A stretch of 64,000 bases of DNA, taken from contig NC_066329.1 in assembly GCF_022539315.1 (NCBI RefSeq), positions 8,965,072 through 9,029,071 of the forward strand, read 5' to 3'. Positions 9,261-23,454 of this stretch are shown here, piece by piece. Both the position numbers and the translations under genes were made by a program. This DNA comes from Serinus canaria (Eukaryota; Chordata; Aves; Passeriformes; Fringillidae). The notes beneath the pieces were generated by a model. It was not told the origin of the DNA, searched no databases, and worked only from the letters and a program-made list of their open reading frames with translations. How positions within the stretch are numbered: the stretch's first letter is position 1; the number at the start of each line of letters is the position of its first letter.

Positions 9261-12200
9261 GCCCTTTTGTGGTGGAGGGGCCGGGTGAGCATGGGGAGCG
9301 CTCCTCCAGGAAGCCAGGTTACAAAATGGGACTCTATTTCAGAACAAACTCCTTTTGGTTAGTTTGATGAGATTACAGAAAGGAAAAGGCTTTAACAAGG
9401 GGCTTATTGAAGCTAAGTAACTGTTCTGAATACAGTGAGGACCAGGGCAGAAAACATATGATTCCCAAGTAAACAGGCGCCTCAACAGCATGGCTGAAAC
9501 AACAGAGCTGGACATGGTCCGTGGGGTTCTCCTGAGACATGAGGGAATGCCTGGAGACATGAATCTGTGTGGGAGCCCTGCAATAAGTTGTGCACAGCAC
9601 CCAGCACAGCAGGACACTGCTGGCCAGGGCTGCCCTGCACCCTGCACTGCAGGGCTGGGCTGGAGAGTGGCATTGGAGGGACAAGAGCACCATGTCCACA
9701 GTGTGAGGTGTGCCTTGTCCAAGGTTTCAGCCTCTGAAACCTTATTTGTTCCTCTGGTGGAAAGCTTGCTCCAGGAAATATTTTGCTTTTGTGGAAACCT
9801 ATCCCCAGAATGCTTCCCTCCCACTTTAGGGAGGTCTTCTGGGTTGTTTATTAGAATACCTACATTTTTGAATGATCTGAATTCTGTGCCTTGTGTTCCC
9901 AAGTTTCAGTTTCTGCTGACTGCTGGTGATGAGGCTGTGCTTTTCCTATTCTGCCCACCCTCTCAGGAGGTAACAACTTGTGATGGACTCCAAGCTTTTC
10001 ACAGAGCAGCTCGTGCCCAGGTGAAGTGAATCCCGTCCTTTGGGAGTAAACTCCTGCACATGTGCACCCAGGACCAGGTGGGGCATGCACACCCCTCCTG
10101 CAGAATGCACATCCCACTGGAAAGCACACAAGAGCTGCAGTGCTGGGGTTGGGTTGCAGCCCCCAGCAACTCCCACCTGAACTCTGCAGGCCCAGCCTTC
10201 CTCCACTGCTGTGTTTTTGGTGTGCACTTTCATTTATCTGCAAGATACGATTTAAAATTATTTGCCATTGCTGCTAACAGAAGCTTTTTGCTAATTTCCA
10301 TGGAAAATAATTCCTCTCTTTTAGGGGAACTGAAGTGTTCCAGCTGACTGCTCCTGGCCCCATCAGCATTGTGTCTCCTCTCCTAAATGCAAGGGTAGGT
10401 GCTGGGTTTGATGCCTCAGAACGTGACTGGTGCAGCCTTCACTCTGTGCTGAGCTCCTGGCCTGGGCTGCCAGCAGCTCTCTGGTGATATTGGGGAAGTG
10501 GTTGACAATTTAAGCCTGCAATCCCTTGTAAACAAACACTGTGTCTGCTGTGTCCTTCTCTCCCAGCAGCAAACATGGCAGGGGCTCCTTTGCACTCTGT
10601 GTGAAACTATTTATATTTCTGATGTTAATAAAGATAGAGAAATATTGTATTTGTATTAAAATCAAATTATCTCAATTCATGGACCCTCAATGTCCCTTAT
10701 TCTTGATGCAGTGAGATTAAACATTTTCAGTTTCCCTAATTAATGGCCCACACCCTCATCTCTGAGAAATCTGTCTGGCTGAATGCTGCGCATGGATTTT
10801 GGCCTGAAATGACCCAGAGGAATAACCCTAACCTCAAACCCTAATCCATGTGCAAACAACCTCCAAAACCTGCTGGCCTTATAAGCTTGATACTCCTTAT
10901 CAAGGCTCTTGCTTAGGAGCCCAGGTAAAGGCAGCCCCACGTGTGAGAGATTGCTGCTGCATTAATGCAATTTTTTATTTTACTGTCACTTCATCTCATT
11001 GACAAGAAGTGTCTGGAAGAGAAAAACCTTATTGTTTGGGTACATAGAAATGATGGGTTCAGGCTCTGGCTGTGGGTCTCTGTGGTCTGTCTGCCTTGTG
11101 CCAGGCTAAGGAGCATTTCCCTCTGAATATCCCTCCTCAAAGCCCTCTCTCCCCTCGCTGCTGGCAGAGCAAAGGCAGCAGTTTAATGGTTTGAACACAT
11201 GGCTCTGCTGGGCTGACATGTTCAACTGGAAGGAGCAGTCACTGCTCCTTCCCATGGAAAATCCATCTGTTCCCCTGCATTCCCTGGTGTGTGGGGTCTC
11301 ACTGCTGGGGCAGGGGGACAGGGGAGTGGGTATTATTTGCTGTGCACCCTGCTCAGCTGAGTGACGCTGTGCATGCTGGAGGTGCAGAAGAGGGGGTGCT
11401 CAGGCACGTTCCCTCCCCTTCCTCTCCCTTCATTTGCTATCTGAGACTTTGCTTTGTAAGAAAAGGCTGGTTTTTACGTTGAGGCTGTTATTTATTCCCC
11501 TCAGCTGTGCTCATGCTTGCAGAGCCTGTGAAGCCCCTTGGAAGAGCTCCATGGGCAGCCTGTGCTGGAGAGCCGGGGCTGGGCTTGGCAATGGGGGCTG
11601 CAGAAGGGGTTTGTTCAGGGTGGAGGTCTGGGGATTAATCTGAAGACAAAGTTTTGTGTTTCTTTTCCCCTGGAATAATTTAAGTTTGGCTCTTTCCAGG
11701 CACCGGAAACCCTCCAGCAAAACTTGAAGGGATGATTGTAGGGCAGAAGGAGTGTGCTCACCGTGCCCTAGCCAGGTCCAGGACTCCCAGTCCTACAGAC
11801 ACACAGGAGTGGGGTTTTGTGAGTAGTGGTCCTGCTTGGCTGAGGTCTGACCATCCTGGCAGGATTTCTGTTTCGGGTTGACCTCCCTCAAGCACTGGTA
11901 CTGTGCCCATGCTGTGGGCTGGGATGTTTTCTCTCCATCCTGGGCAGGCTGTTGTTGTACACTCATTAGCTGATCACACCTGGCCCTTTGCTGGACTAGT
12001 TGGATAGGGGACAACCTGGATGCTGCATCCTGGTGTGCCACTCTGTCCACTGTGGCTGCACATCTCATCTGCTGTCCCTGTGGCTGCGGCATCTCCACGG
12101 TGACACACGGCCAAGGGAATGACACAGGTAGCTCCCAGCCTGCAAACAAAGGCATTTCATCTTAATTTGAGCTGTTCAGAAGTATCTCTTTTCCTGTGAT

Positions 12201-15200
12201 TTATGGAGCAGGATCAGGCCAGGAGGCCCAGGTGGGTCCTGCAGAGCCCACAGGGCGTGACCTGGGTTGGAGCCCAGTGGGGCCAGCAGAGGCTGTGATG
12301 GGGCTGCCTCAGCCTCCCAGCACTTTGAAGGCTGTTTGTGTTTGATGGGCTGATGCGTGTCAAATGCAATCCAGCTTCCCACTGTCTGCTCTGGCAGCCC
12401 CCTGAGGTTGGCCTTTGACAGATAAAGCACCCCCTCCCCGAATTTCTGATTTCACACTGATGCACAAACATTCTTTGGCAATTTGAGCCCATTGTATTAA
12501 AGTAGTTAAATTCCTTAAGCATGTGCCTCTGAGATGACAGTGGTGATATTCATTGCAGAAATACTGGGGTGGTGGCAGTGCTGGCTCTCTGGCTGTGCCA
12601 GACCTGTAGCAGTGATGGACCCTGAGCCAGTGGGAACCCTCCAGAGGCTGTGGATGAACCACGGGTCCACGAAGCTGTGGACACTACACGGGATATCCAT
12701 GCTGCCTGCAGTGCTGCAATATGCACATCTCTGCTCTCCTTCGTCCTTCCTGTGCAGGAGCAGCCACACTGGCCATGAGAGCAGGAGCTTTGTGTGTGTG
12801 TGAATGTCTTTCTTGCATAGTGCCTTTGTGCTGGACCTCAGAGAAATCACTCTGCCTGTCCTAATGGCAGTGTATTGTGGGACTTGGCTATTGGACCTGG
12901 TCTGTAAGCCTCCTTTTCCAGCCAGGAGTGCCCAGTGAGTCCAGGAATAGCCTGGAAATCAGGAAAAAAGGTCTCAGAAAGGGAAGTAGCTTTGGCAAAT
13001 GGAGGAGTTGAATTGTTCTTTGCTAAGTGGAAGAGCTGGAGGGGGCACCATTGCTGGGATGTGTTACAGTCCTGCCTCTCCTCTGTGAGCCCCCGCCTCA
13101 GAAACTGCCCCATGTGATGGAGTCACTTGTGAGTTAAGATTTTGTTTCAAATGTCTTAAGTTATTATTGATGCTTGAAAAGGTTACATCTGCAACCCATT
13201 TTCTATGTCATTGACGTTCTTTTCTGACAAATAATTTCAGAAATATGCAGCAAAATGTTTTGGCCCACAACCACTGCAGCTCACCAAGTGTGCAGCCCAA
13301 ATCTTTACACATTTTGTACAAAAAAGCTTTAACTCCTCACGTTCTCTCACAGCTCTGCCTGCACAGGCAGGCACAAGGAGCACACAAAGTGCTTGCTGCT
13401 GACCAGACCTTGCTGCTTATGCAGTGCCCAGGTGGGTGATGAGAGGCATGTGGGCACAGGGTATGGGCAGAGGATCTCTGCTCCCTTCCTGCTCTCTGCC
13501 ATGGGTTGGGCTGTGAAGGGCTGACCATGTCACTCTGTCAGTGCTCAGTGCAGGATGGAAACACAAGGGAAACAAACTGGTAGATGACTGGTTGTAGTCA
13601 CAGCCACATCTTTAGTTCCAGAGAAACACAGATGGGGAAGGGAATATTTGGTGGTGGTGCCAATCCTTTTTAGTTTTGTTGATGCCCAGGATTTGATGTG
13701 CAGGTGTTATGGGGTTGCAAGACCTTGAAGAGCTTCAGACAACAAACCTGAAAGGGAGAATTCAATCATTTTCCTGGGGTAGTCAGACCCTGTTTGCCAC
13801 TGCTCCCTACCATGGTGTCAGTGACTGCAGCCAGGCACGCTGCTCCTGGGCTCACAGGAGCATCCCAGACTGCTCCATGCAGAGGGACAGGCTTCCCAGC
13901 TTCCCAGCTGCTGTCACAGCATGGGGATAATTTCAAATATGATCCAGATCTTTTGAATGAGAAAGCAGTAAGTGTCCTTGACTTTGTGGTTAATGCCCAG
14001 GTGTGTGAAGGTGAAATGTGAGACTTGCCTCCTAGGAATCATCATCAAAGCCAAGCATCATTCACGTGGTTTGCTTTGGAAGGTGGAAATTGTCTCTTTA
14101 CCAAGCACTGCCACTGTCCAGCCTAGCATTTGTAACAGATGGGAGCTTTTACAGTGCTGCTCAGACAGAGCTGTGACCTCCTTCTGGTCTCATTAAATGT
14201 TAGGCAATTGACACATTCTCTTCTGTTATCTGAATTTGCAGCCTGGCTGAGAAAGGTGCTGCTGCAGCGAGCTGGGTGAGGTTAGATGTCATCTGAGTGT
14301 CTCTGCTTGATGTGCCTTTGCAGGCAGAGCTCAGCAGGAACTGTGCTATTGGGATGAAAGCCACAGCTTAACCTATGGGCGGTTTGAAATAACTTCATTG
14401 TGGAGTGGTATCCAGAGTGAAGATGGGACTCCACAGGAACGCTTCCCTTTCCCCAGCTTGCCTTTGTTGTTGCTGCTTTGGTGAATATTAAGAGGGGTTG
14501 CTGACCCTTGCAAGCCCTCGACCTTTGTATCTAAAGGCTGGTGGAGAAGAGCCTTCTTCTCAAGCTCGCCCAGCCAGTCTTTCCCCAGCACTCTCCTTTC
14601 TTTGCCAGCGTGACCCCATGGAAATGCGAGCTATGGAAATGCACCTTCAGAGCTGCCACCCTGGGAGCAGGCTCCTGCACTTCCACCGTGTGTGGCTGAC
14701 TGCTCTGCTTTGCATCCCTCAGGCAGGGTCATGTCTTCCCTGGGATGGGAATCTGCAGGTGGTCTGGCTCACATCCTGCAAGACAGACCCTGTTGGTCAG
14801 GGCGATAAGAATGATGGAAAAGTGCAGAGGGGACTTATCTGGGAAAACGTGGGAGGCACATGGCTAAAGGGTCCACCTAGGCCTCAGGGAACAGTACAGG
14901 AATGGCTGTGGTGGCTCTAGTGGGTGGCTGGTCTGTGCACAGCATTGCTGCTTTCCATTTGGAATGCAGGACCATCCAGGGACTGTCTCTGAGCTGAACA
15001 GTGCCTTCAGGAACGGGGTGATCAGAGCTCGATGTTTCCCAGAGTGGGACACGTGTCTCCTGCAAAGCCGGACTGTCCTGCAAATGGCATGGGAAAGGCA
15101 AAGAGCAGTGGAGCAAATCTTTTGTCCCTTTGCCCCCCTGTTCTTGCCACTGATGAAGCAGTGAGGTGTGAGTGTGATGTACCTTGTCATCAGTGGCCGT

Positions 15201-18200
15201 CGAAATCTGATATTTACTGAGAGCCTGTGCAGTGGACAGGGAGCTGGAAGCTCTGGCTTCAAACCCCATGCTTTAGCAGCTAGTTGCTTCTTTTTGTGTT
15301 TTATGAGAAGGTGCCTAGTGAAGCAAGACAATAACTTTAAAAACTGGATTCCTTTGGTTAACACAGCTGTTTTGAGCCCTCCAAGTCTTTCTCATGGCTC
15401 TGAGGAAGCACAATGTAAAGGCAGATTGTGACATAACAATACCAGTAACATAACGATAGCAGGCTGTCTCTTTTGTCTGTATTTGGAATGCTAATGACAG
15501 TTAATATTTGTCCTTCAGCTAACAGGAGTTTATTTTCTTAAAATTTTCTAGCTTACTGTAACTGAGTTCATATATTTGTATTTTACACTTGTATTTTTTC
15601 CCTTACTTTTCTTCTTGTTCTACAGTGCTGAGAGTTTCACATCGTACTATCTTCTTTTCATGTGGAATCATGTCTGCAAGTGGAAATGTAGCTCCTGTTC
15701 TTGCAGCTCAAGCTGTGAGAGCTCTTTGCAGAGGAAGGCATGTCATGCACAGCCTTTCGCAAGGTCCCTGCCCCGTCAGGTCTTGAGATTCTTTGAACTT
15801 CTCTCCCTTTGGGGATCTGTGCTTTGCTGCCTAAGAACTGTCAGAGGATGTTACTGTTTTCCTCTGGTTGGTGAGGATGTTCCCTAAGATGTGCTCCCAT
15901 TAATCCAGCTGCATTAGGAAGCGCAGTGCAAGGCTCACACTGCTGAAGTGAATCTGGTCCTGGTACTGGAGCCCCTGTGATGGACAGTAATGAGATACCA
16001 AGTGGATTTGCAATGAAAACCCAACTGGCTGTGCATGCAGGGCAACAGGACAGCAGCTGCTGTCACCTCTCGTTTTGCAAACACTAGCAGCTATGAGGAT
16101 TTTTTAATGTTTCATGATATTTAAGGAGGTTTTGTTTCTAAAATCTGGTAAAACATCTCCCAGGCTCCCTGCTGTGCAGTATCTGTCAGCCTTTTGGGAT
16201 CAGTCAGTATTCATTTGAGACCCTTGGGAATTTGTTTGGATGTTATGGTGCTGAACACAGTTTGTGTGTCCAGACAGACAGAATCACTGTGTATGTTCTC
16301 CTGCGTGGAATCACGGGTGTTTCTGTGTGTCTCTTAGAGTGTCGTTCAGTGGATGCCCATAAGACAGATGTGCTAATGAAGGGGTAGGACTTTTTGAGGA
16401 GGAAGTGGTGGAGATGAATTCCTCTTCCAGGCTGTCGGAAGAAGGGACAAAATTTATATACTGTCTGGAACACTCTCATTCTGATTGCCAGAAGCTTCCC
16501 GATCTGTAGCCTGGGTTTATTCCTGGCCTGCTTCTTTCTCTGTGTTCCCATGACAGCTTCTCATCCCTCCAGTTTCCATAAGGCTTTTCTTTCCCAGTAG
16601 TTTTCTTTCTCTGTACTGTCAGTGAAGCATCCAAACACACTTATTTTGGAGCCTGAGCAATGCTAGCATCTCTCGTGGGGTTGACTCTGCAGAGCTTTGT
16701 GGGTCCTGGTTGCTTTGCCCCTGTTCTGGTTGGCCTCATTTCCCCAAGCCTGGATGAGTGGCATCTAGAGGTTTGCAGGTTTGGTTTGCAGCTGTAAGAG
16801 ATGAGGAAATATTAAAAACAATAAAAATGTGGAAAATAGTGGAGTGAAATGTCTGTGCAGTCTAGTAAAGGTAGAAGGGATCCTCCATAGGTGTTTTTAG
16901 GGTGTGCTCTGCTCCTGGCATGTGAGCACACAGCACTCTCCTGCAGGAATGTGTCCCCTCTCCAGTCAGCACTCAAGTGTTTTAGAGGAGGGGAATTAAT
17001 TAAAATGACTTGATAGATTTCTTGCTTGGGTGTAATATGAACTGTATCCTCTGAGTAAGAGGATTTGTGATCTGCTGGTGGGCAGAATTGCCATCTATTT
17101 CCCCTTGTTGTTGAAGGTCTAATTGAGCTTTCTGACTGTAAGGAGATCGATGCACACAGGCTTTGATGGAGCTCATCTCACAGAACGCCTCTTCCTGCCA
17201 GAGAACACGACATGAAAATGAGTGTCAGGTTCAGGGCTGAGCTCAGCTCCTGGCAGGAGCAGGTGAGAGCCAGGTTTGCAGCCCTGGAGCTGCATGGAGC
17301 CACGACTGCTGGGGAGCAGAGCAAGGCAGTGCTGACTCCAGTGGCCCATCTGCCTGTCCCAGGGTGCTGCTGCATCCCCAGGGGTCACAGGGGGAGTAAA
17401 GTGGGGATTTGCCCAGATGAGGAATGAGGAAATTTCTCAGCTTTAAATGAGACTTCTGTACTTTTCTCAACAACTAACAATAGTTTTCCCTTGTATTCCC
17501 AGGCTACCTTCCTGAACCATGTACTTATAACCATGTTTTCTGTGGTATTTTTCTCAATGAGATAATGTAAAATGCTGCTGCTACCTCAGGTTAGCTTTAT
17601 GTTTGTGGGAAGATCATTAAGTTCAAGCTATAACCACAGCTAAAAAAATATATTGCTCCTTAGACCTTCGGTTCATTGCCCTCCACAAAAAAAAAAAATG
17701 ACAAAATGAAGATCATCTTCCAGGAAGGTTTAGATCAGGAGAGTGCAGTGCTGAGGTGCAGCTCTCCTCTCTGTTGGGGAAAGCTCCCACTCAGATGTTG
17801 CATTTTTAATTCTGGTCATTTCTTATGTAATTTGCAGAGTAGGGGCAAGATCAATAGAGTCGCTTTGTAAATTGGTGATAGGAAACATAATTAACAGTGT
17901 TAAGGATTTAGCTAACAGTGTTGGTTAGGAATCCTAAATGACCTAATTTGTGACATGGCTTTTGGCTGGGGATTTGGCTGACATAATCAGGTGTCAAGCA
18001 AGACACCTGTCACTCGTTCATGGGTGGGAATTTGGATTAATCTGAAAAAAAGCAAACACCTGTGAAGGGTGTGTGAGCTGCTGTTGATAGGAGGAGGGGC
18101 TCTGAGGCATGAGTCACTTTTAGACCCTTAAGGTTAAAATCCTGCATGGCAGAATGTGGGGGTATTTTGTGTGAGCTATTGATGTGATGATGATCCTTGG

Positions 18201-20199
18201 CAAGAAGTTGCATGCTGAAGCTTGAGGTCTGCCAGGAGGGTGGGTCAGGAAGGTCTCATGTGGTACTTGGGCAAAGTGGAGGGCTGTGGTGGTGTGCTGG
18301 GAGGGCAGTTTGTTTTCCCTGTTGCAGGGTGCTGGACTGCAGCAGGGAGCCACTGTCTGATGTGGGTTTGGGGATGGCAGCACATGGACAGCTCTCCTGC
18401 ACTGCTCCTGCCTGACATTTGTCTCAGACAGCTGTGGGCAAGCCCTGAGCTTCTGGAAGGCCTTCAGGAGACATCCTGCATGGAGCACTGTGCAGCCCCC
18501 AGCTGAGCAGAGCCATCTGCCCAGCATGGCTGCACCTGGAGAATGTGTCTGCAGTTGGGTGTCCCCATTGTATGACAATCTGCATTTTCACATGTGTGAA
18601 AGCACAGCAAGGGAGGATTGTGCCTCATCTCTAGGCTGGGAGTGTTTGAGCTCCCCATGCCTGCCATGGCGCTGATGTTCTGGAGGATCTCCTTGGCCCC
18701 TACAGCACTGGCTGGGTGCTGTGCTCAGAGCAGGGCTGCTGTTGGGGTTTTTTGGGTCATTTTTTCCCTGGGTGTGCTGTGTGTCTGTGGTGAGAGCAGG
18801 GAAGGCCAGAGCTGGTTGGCTCTGTGAGCCTGGGGGAGGCCTTTCCTTGTGTGGGGCTGATGGCTGGGCCTGAGGGCGCTGCTGCAGGCCTGAGGGCGCG
18901 CCCAGGGCCCCAGGGCGCTGCTCTGGGCGCTGCCCTGGGCCCGAGGGCGCTGCTGCAGGCCCGAGGGCGCTGCCTTGGCAAAGAAGGTGCTGCTTTGGGC
19001 CTGCTGGTGACACAGGCTGGGGCTGGCCGTGCCAGACCTCCCTGCCCACCCTGCCTGCTCAGGCAGGGGCTCGGTGCCCGGCCCCGTGGCTGTCTGCTGT
19101 CATGGCCACAGTTTTATTGGTGCTGCAGCTCGGCTGTGGCCCCTCTGTGGAGGGGCTGTGCCCATCTCGCCCATTCTTTGGAGGCGCGGTGGGGGATGGC
19201 ACTGGTTGCTTCCATGCTGCTGCCTGCTGGGCCTGGATGTGACATTTGGCTGGTGCTGCCAGGCCACCAGGACTGTGGAGTTCTTTCTGTGCAGCTTGTT
19301 CTCCTGGGGCACAAATTGCATCTCTTAAAGCACTTAATAAACTAACAATGGCTTGAAAGGAGGCAGTGAACAGAGTGGCATCCCTGGGAGGCAGTGAAGG
19401 GCTGGAGGAGGAGAACCTGTGAGGAGGGTGGGCACAGAGCTGCTCTCAGGAAGGTGCTGGCTGCTCCTCTGGTTCCCTGTGGCCTCACACACTCTGAACT
19501 GGTGGTTCATGATCCCACTGCACATTGGGAAGCAGAACCTGAGATTTAATTCTGTGTTGCAGAGGGAGGGAATGTACTGAAGCTCTTCCTTGGACTGATG
19601 TGGGACGGGGACTTTGGGCAATAAATAATGTGATGACACCAGGACTTAGGTGCTTGTTGAGCTGCATTGATTTCATTCAAAGGGCCTGGCTGTTGTATTG
19701 ATCTGGGGCTTTCTGTACCTGCAGAGCCTGGGGAGTGGGCAGGCTGGTCCCAGGCACACATGGGTGTATGTATGATGTTTTACCAAAGCCTTTTGGTGCT
19801 TTGCATGCAGTTGCTCAGCAGCTCTGGGGTGTTTGCTCAGGTGCATGTGTAGGGGAAGCATCTCCCCAAAGGGTCATGCAGTTAATCATTGCTAGCTGCC
19901 CATAATGGATGGGTGAGCAAGAACCTCTGTATCTGCTTATAGACTTTAATTACTCCCCTGTAATTGAGCCAATGCACAGGCTAACCTAACAGAAGTAAAA
20001 CACCATTAACTGCCCCATCCCCACCCCAGACCAGGCTGTTTTTTCCAGACATTTATCCCAAGCCAGAACCACTTGCCACTGTAATAAGGGAAGCAGCAGT
20101 CTTCAGGGTCACTTACCCTCCCTGGCTGTGCCAGGCCTTGTTCCCCCCCTGACCCTCTTGGCTAACCTCCTCATTCTTAAAGGGGGGCTCTCCTCTTGT
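9261..20199. other. Non-coding spacer
   Basis: No coding gene is supported. AT-richer intervals of unknown role lie at about 10200-10330, 10600-10900, 15440-15640, 17480-17700 and 17870-18060. A GC-rich minisatellite lies at 18868-19004. The open frames here, up to 187 codons, show no domain, signal peptide or splice context that would mark a gene. Confidence 0.5.
18868..19004. repeat. GC-rich degenerate minisatellite
   Basis: About seven imperfect tandem units of 19-21 bp built on GGCCTGAGGGCGCTGCTGCA. The word AGGGCGCTGC recurs four times between 18872 and 18972, and some units are diverged or deleted. It is the most CpG-dense non-exonic spot in the window. It keeps a + frame open as an Ala/Gly/Leu-rich peptide, which I treat as a by-product of the repeat. 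Confidence 0.75.
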
Positions 20200-20500
20200 C
20201 TCTCAAGGGCTAAACTTGTTAAAATGAATCACATTTGGCATATCTCCCCGTGGTGCCTCTCCAGATAAAAGTGGTCCCAGCTCGCATGCTCTATTTTTGT
20301 TTTGTTTCTGTATGTGGCAATTTTCTCTATACAAAACCCTCTTTTGTCAGTTTGTAGAAGAGATTATGGGGAGACAAGAGCCCGCCTTTTTTATATCCAT
20401 CTTGCACTTTCTCATGGCTCCACGGATGGTATTGTTCATGGCCAAGGAACAATGACATTTTTCTGTTCCCATATCTGATGTGATTAAAGGAGCTGCAGAG
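20200..20500. promoter_or_regulatory. Candidate conserved regulatory element with inverted SOX-like pair
   Basis: A complex, AT-rich block between spacer regions. It contains an inverted pair ATTGTTC (20431-20437) and GAACAAT (20447-20453) separated by 9 bases, fitting a pair of SOX-type HMG sites. A MEF2-like CTATTTTTGT occurs near 20290. No long open frame is present. Enhancer function is inference from composition and motif content. Confidence 0.35.
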
Positions 20501-23454
20501 CAGAAGTTACACTGAAGATTATAATGAACAGAGGAGACCTTGCTACTGGACAGGAGATGCAGGGGAAGATTTTAGCCCTGGATTTGCTTCCTGTAAAAAA
20601 AAAAACAACCAAACCCCTTTTTTCTAATCTGCAGAAAATGTCTGAAATGATGCTCTGGTGAGGCTCTAAGTGGACAAAGTGCATCCTGCCTGTGCTCTCC
20701 TGGCTGTGGTGTTGGGCTCAATGTGTGAGTGGCCACCCTCACTCCCCAGGGAGCTGCCTCACCACGTCTGGGAGAGTGCTTTTTGACCAAAAAGTACAAG
20801 GAAGAGGCTTGCCAGCAAGCTCTTAGGCTGGGGGCTCTAGTCCTTTTAGAAAGACCAAAGAAGACGCTGTGCTTAAAAATTTTTATCTGAAAGGACCAGA
20901 GATGTCTGTGAAAGAGCAGGAGCTGGGAAAGCTGGTTCTGCATGGCTGGGCTCCTTCCCATGAAGTCCTTAACAGCCAGGAGGGACCTCCTGGGGGGCTT
21001 TGGAAGGGGCTTGAAAACTGCTGAGGGTTTTAAACCTTGTTTTTTTTGGGAAATAGCATTTCTGGGTATGCTGGCTGTTCTCTGCTGTGAGAGTGGGAGC
21101 TGCAGGGGCTGCTGAGTTAATGTGAAGAGCAGTGACAGGCCTGTTCTTGTGCAGAGGGGGTACACTGGAGCACCTGGGGCTGCAGGCACCAGATACAGTC
21201 TCACACTTTTATTTCAGTTTCCAGAGTTGTGCAAGAAGGGCATCTGAGGTCTTTTGGTGACTGGTGTCCTTGCACAGAATTAGTCACCCCAGAGCTGGCA
21301 TCAGGAGGGAAGGACATGCTTTGTATTGCAGTTGTGCTCTCCACACACAGTTTGCTGTACACATTTGCTTTTCCTCTTGATAACTTCTCTGTGGACTCTT
21401 GCAGCAGAAGCAGTATTTACCAATGCATATTCGATCTGCTGTGGGATGCTGGGATGCACAGCTGGAATACTAAGCTGTCTCCATCATGAATGGACAGAGA
21501 GCACAGCAGGCTCTTGCAGGAGGCCCAGTTTCATAGCAGCACGAGCACTGCAGCTGCAGAGCCTGTGAAATCTGTTCCCAAATGCTTTTGGGTATGCCCA
21601 CCCCTGCTATGGCTGTGGGAGGCCTTGTTGGGTGGCTGAGGCTCCCTCTGGTCTCCCTCCTCTCATCACGAGATGGAGTTGGTGGGTGCACAGGAGCAGA
21701 GTGTCTGGTGCTGATGCCCACACTGCTGCCTGTGCTCTGCCCAGCATTGCCAGCAGGCTTGGGTACCCTTTGCAAAGGGATTTAGGTGCTCACATCAGCT
21801 GTTTGGTTCTTTGGAATTTGCTTTTGCTTAGTGTTTTCCTTTGAGGTCGTGTAGGCAACTCAAATGACTGCCTCTGTGTAAAGAGGAGAAGGTTTATTAC
21901 AAAAAATTGAGTTTCTGGTGACAGCTGCTGTTGCCATGCTCAGTGTTGGGTGGCCAGAACAAAGGAGTTCTCTGTCTTGAGGTCCATCTGCTCCTACTAG
22001 GCAAAAAGTGAGGTGCTGGGTAGGTAGGGCTGTGACAGGGGAGACACTGTGGTAGTGGGGCACCCTCCAGCTCTGCTCACCTCTGCATTTCCTCAGGCAT
22101 GCAGCTGACTGCACTGATTGTGGGAAATGTGTTTGTGCTCTCCCCTGAAAGGATAAAATCCCCATATTTATTGTCTAAAAAATAAATCCTTGGCAGGCTT
22201 CCAGAATACATGTGATCCTGTGTTACAGGGGAGGGTTAATTCTGGCTTGAGGGGCAGAGGCTGGTGTCAGCCAAGCAGCACAGCACACAACATGTTAAAG
22301 TTCTAAAAAGAGGGAGAAAACCTTCTCTACCTACAAGGTTAGGCAGGGATCAATGAATCAAAGACATAGGTATTTCATAAAGCAGGTGGCAGGAGGCAGC
22401 CCTTGGATTACTAGAAATAATGTGATATATTAGCCCTTGATTTGGCAGAGTCTGCCTTATACTAAAGAGGAGGAGAGTGTAAATTGTGATGATTTGTGTA
22501 GAGTTTCTGACATTATCTTGGCATAAAAAGGGCAATCTATATAGATAAATGCACTTGATTGAAACCGTGCATGAGAATTTTTATATGCACTTTTTTTCAT
22601 GATTAGAGAGGTCTGGGGTGGACATGTGGAGGGAGATCTGTATGAAATTAGGGTGTGTAACTTTCTTTGAGGAAATTATTTTGCCAATACCCAAAATCTC
22701 AGGATTATAATAAAGCATCCAGGCTTTCTTTTTTGTTGATAGGCCTTTTTTTTGCATTAGTTGATTAATACTTGTTCCACATACAAATGCACTTTACTCT
22801 TTGTGCATTAGAAATCCTGCCTGCACCAAAGCTGTTAAAGCCATCACTCCAAAATCAGCCTGCTTGAGACTTAGGCTTTCCAGTCAAAGGGCTTTTTGTT
22901 TCCAGTTTGTGACATTGCAGGGCTCCAGGTTTTGTCTTTTCTATGTCAGAGCAGGCTGCTGGGATCTGAAGTCTTGGACCAAGTAATGTCTAAGCTGGCA
23001 GGAATTCAGGTTCATTGCTCTGACTTTGCAGGGTAGTCTTCACAAGTATCTCCATGTGAAAGTCAGGTCAGTGCTGGCTTCAGGTCATCATGCTGGGATT
23101 TGAGGCCTCTGGTGCTGTGCTGAATGTCCCTGAGCTTCTGTCTGTGACTCTGCAGACTAGCAAATTCTGTATGTGTATGGACACAAAACTCTTACCACAG
23201 CATGTGCCCTGGGGACTGCTGGATCCAGAAATTGAAGGATTCTTTCATGTCAGTGCCTTAACTCTGCTGAGGACAGATATTCCTTCAGATCTTCTGACAG
23301 CAGAGCTCTGCGTGGCCAGGACCCTGGCCATGGGGAGGGGTAAGGGCCAGCTCCATCTCCCAGCTCTGATGGTCCTGGGAGCCCAGCACTGCTAGGGGCA
23401 GGCAGCCCTCAGCTGGGGATGGGCAGGTGGGCTCTGTGCAGGGTGCTTTGGACA
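20501..23454. other. Non-coding spacer with AT-rich interval
   Basis: No coding gene is supported. The interval 22280-22790 is AT-rich with homopolymer T and A runs and could be a further non-coding element. A minus-strand open frame of 210 codons at 20572-21204 has no recognisable domain and covers low-complexity sequence. Confidence 0.5.

Noticed and set aside
18824..19345. 173-codon Ala/Gly/Leu-rich + frame
   Set aside because: It is produced by the GC-rich minisatellite, and the repeat lacks codon-periodic conservation between units.
20572..21204. 210-codon minus frame
   Set aside because: No start context, domain or splice support; it covers low-complexity sequence including an A run.
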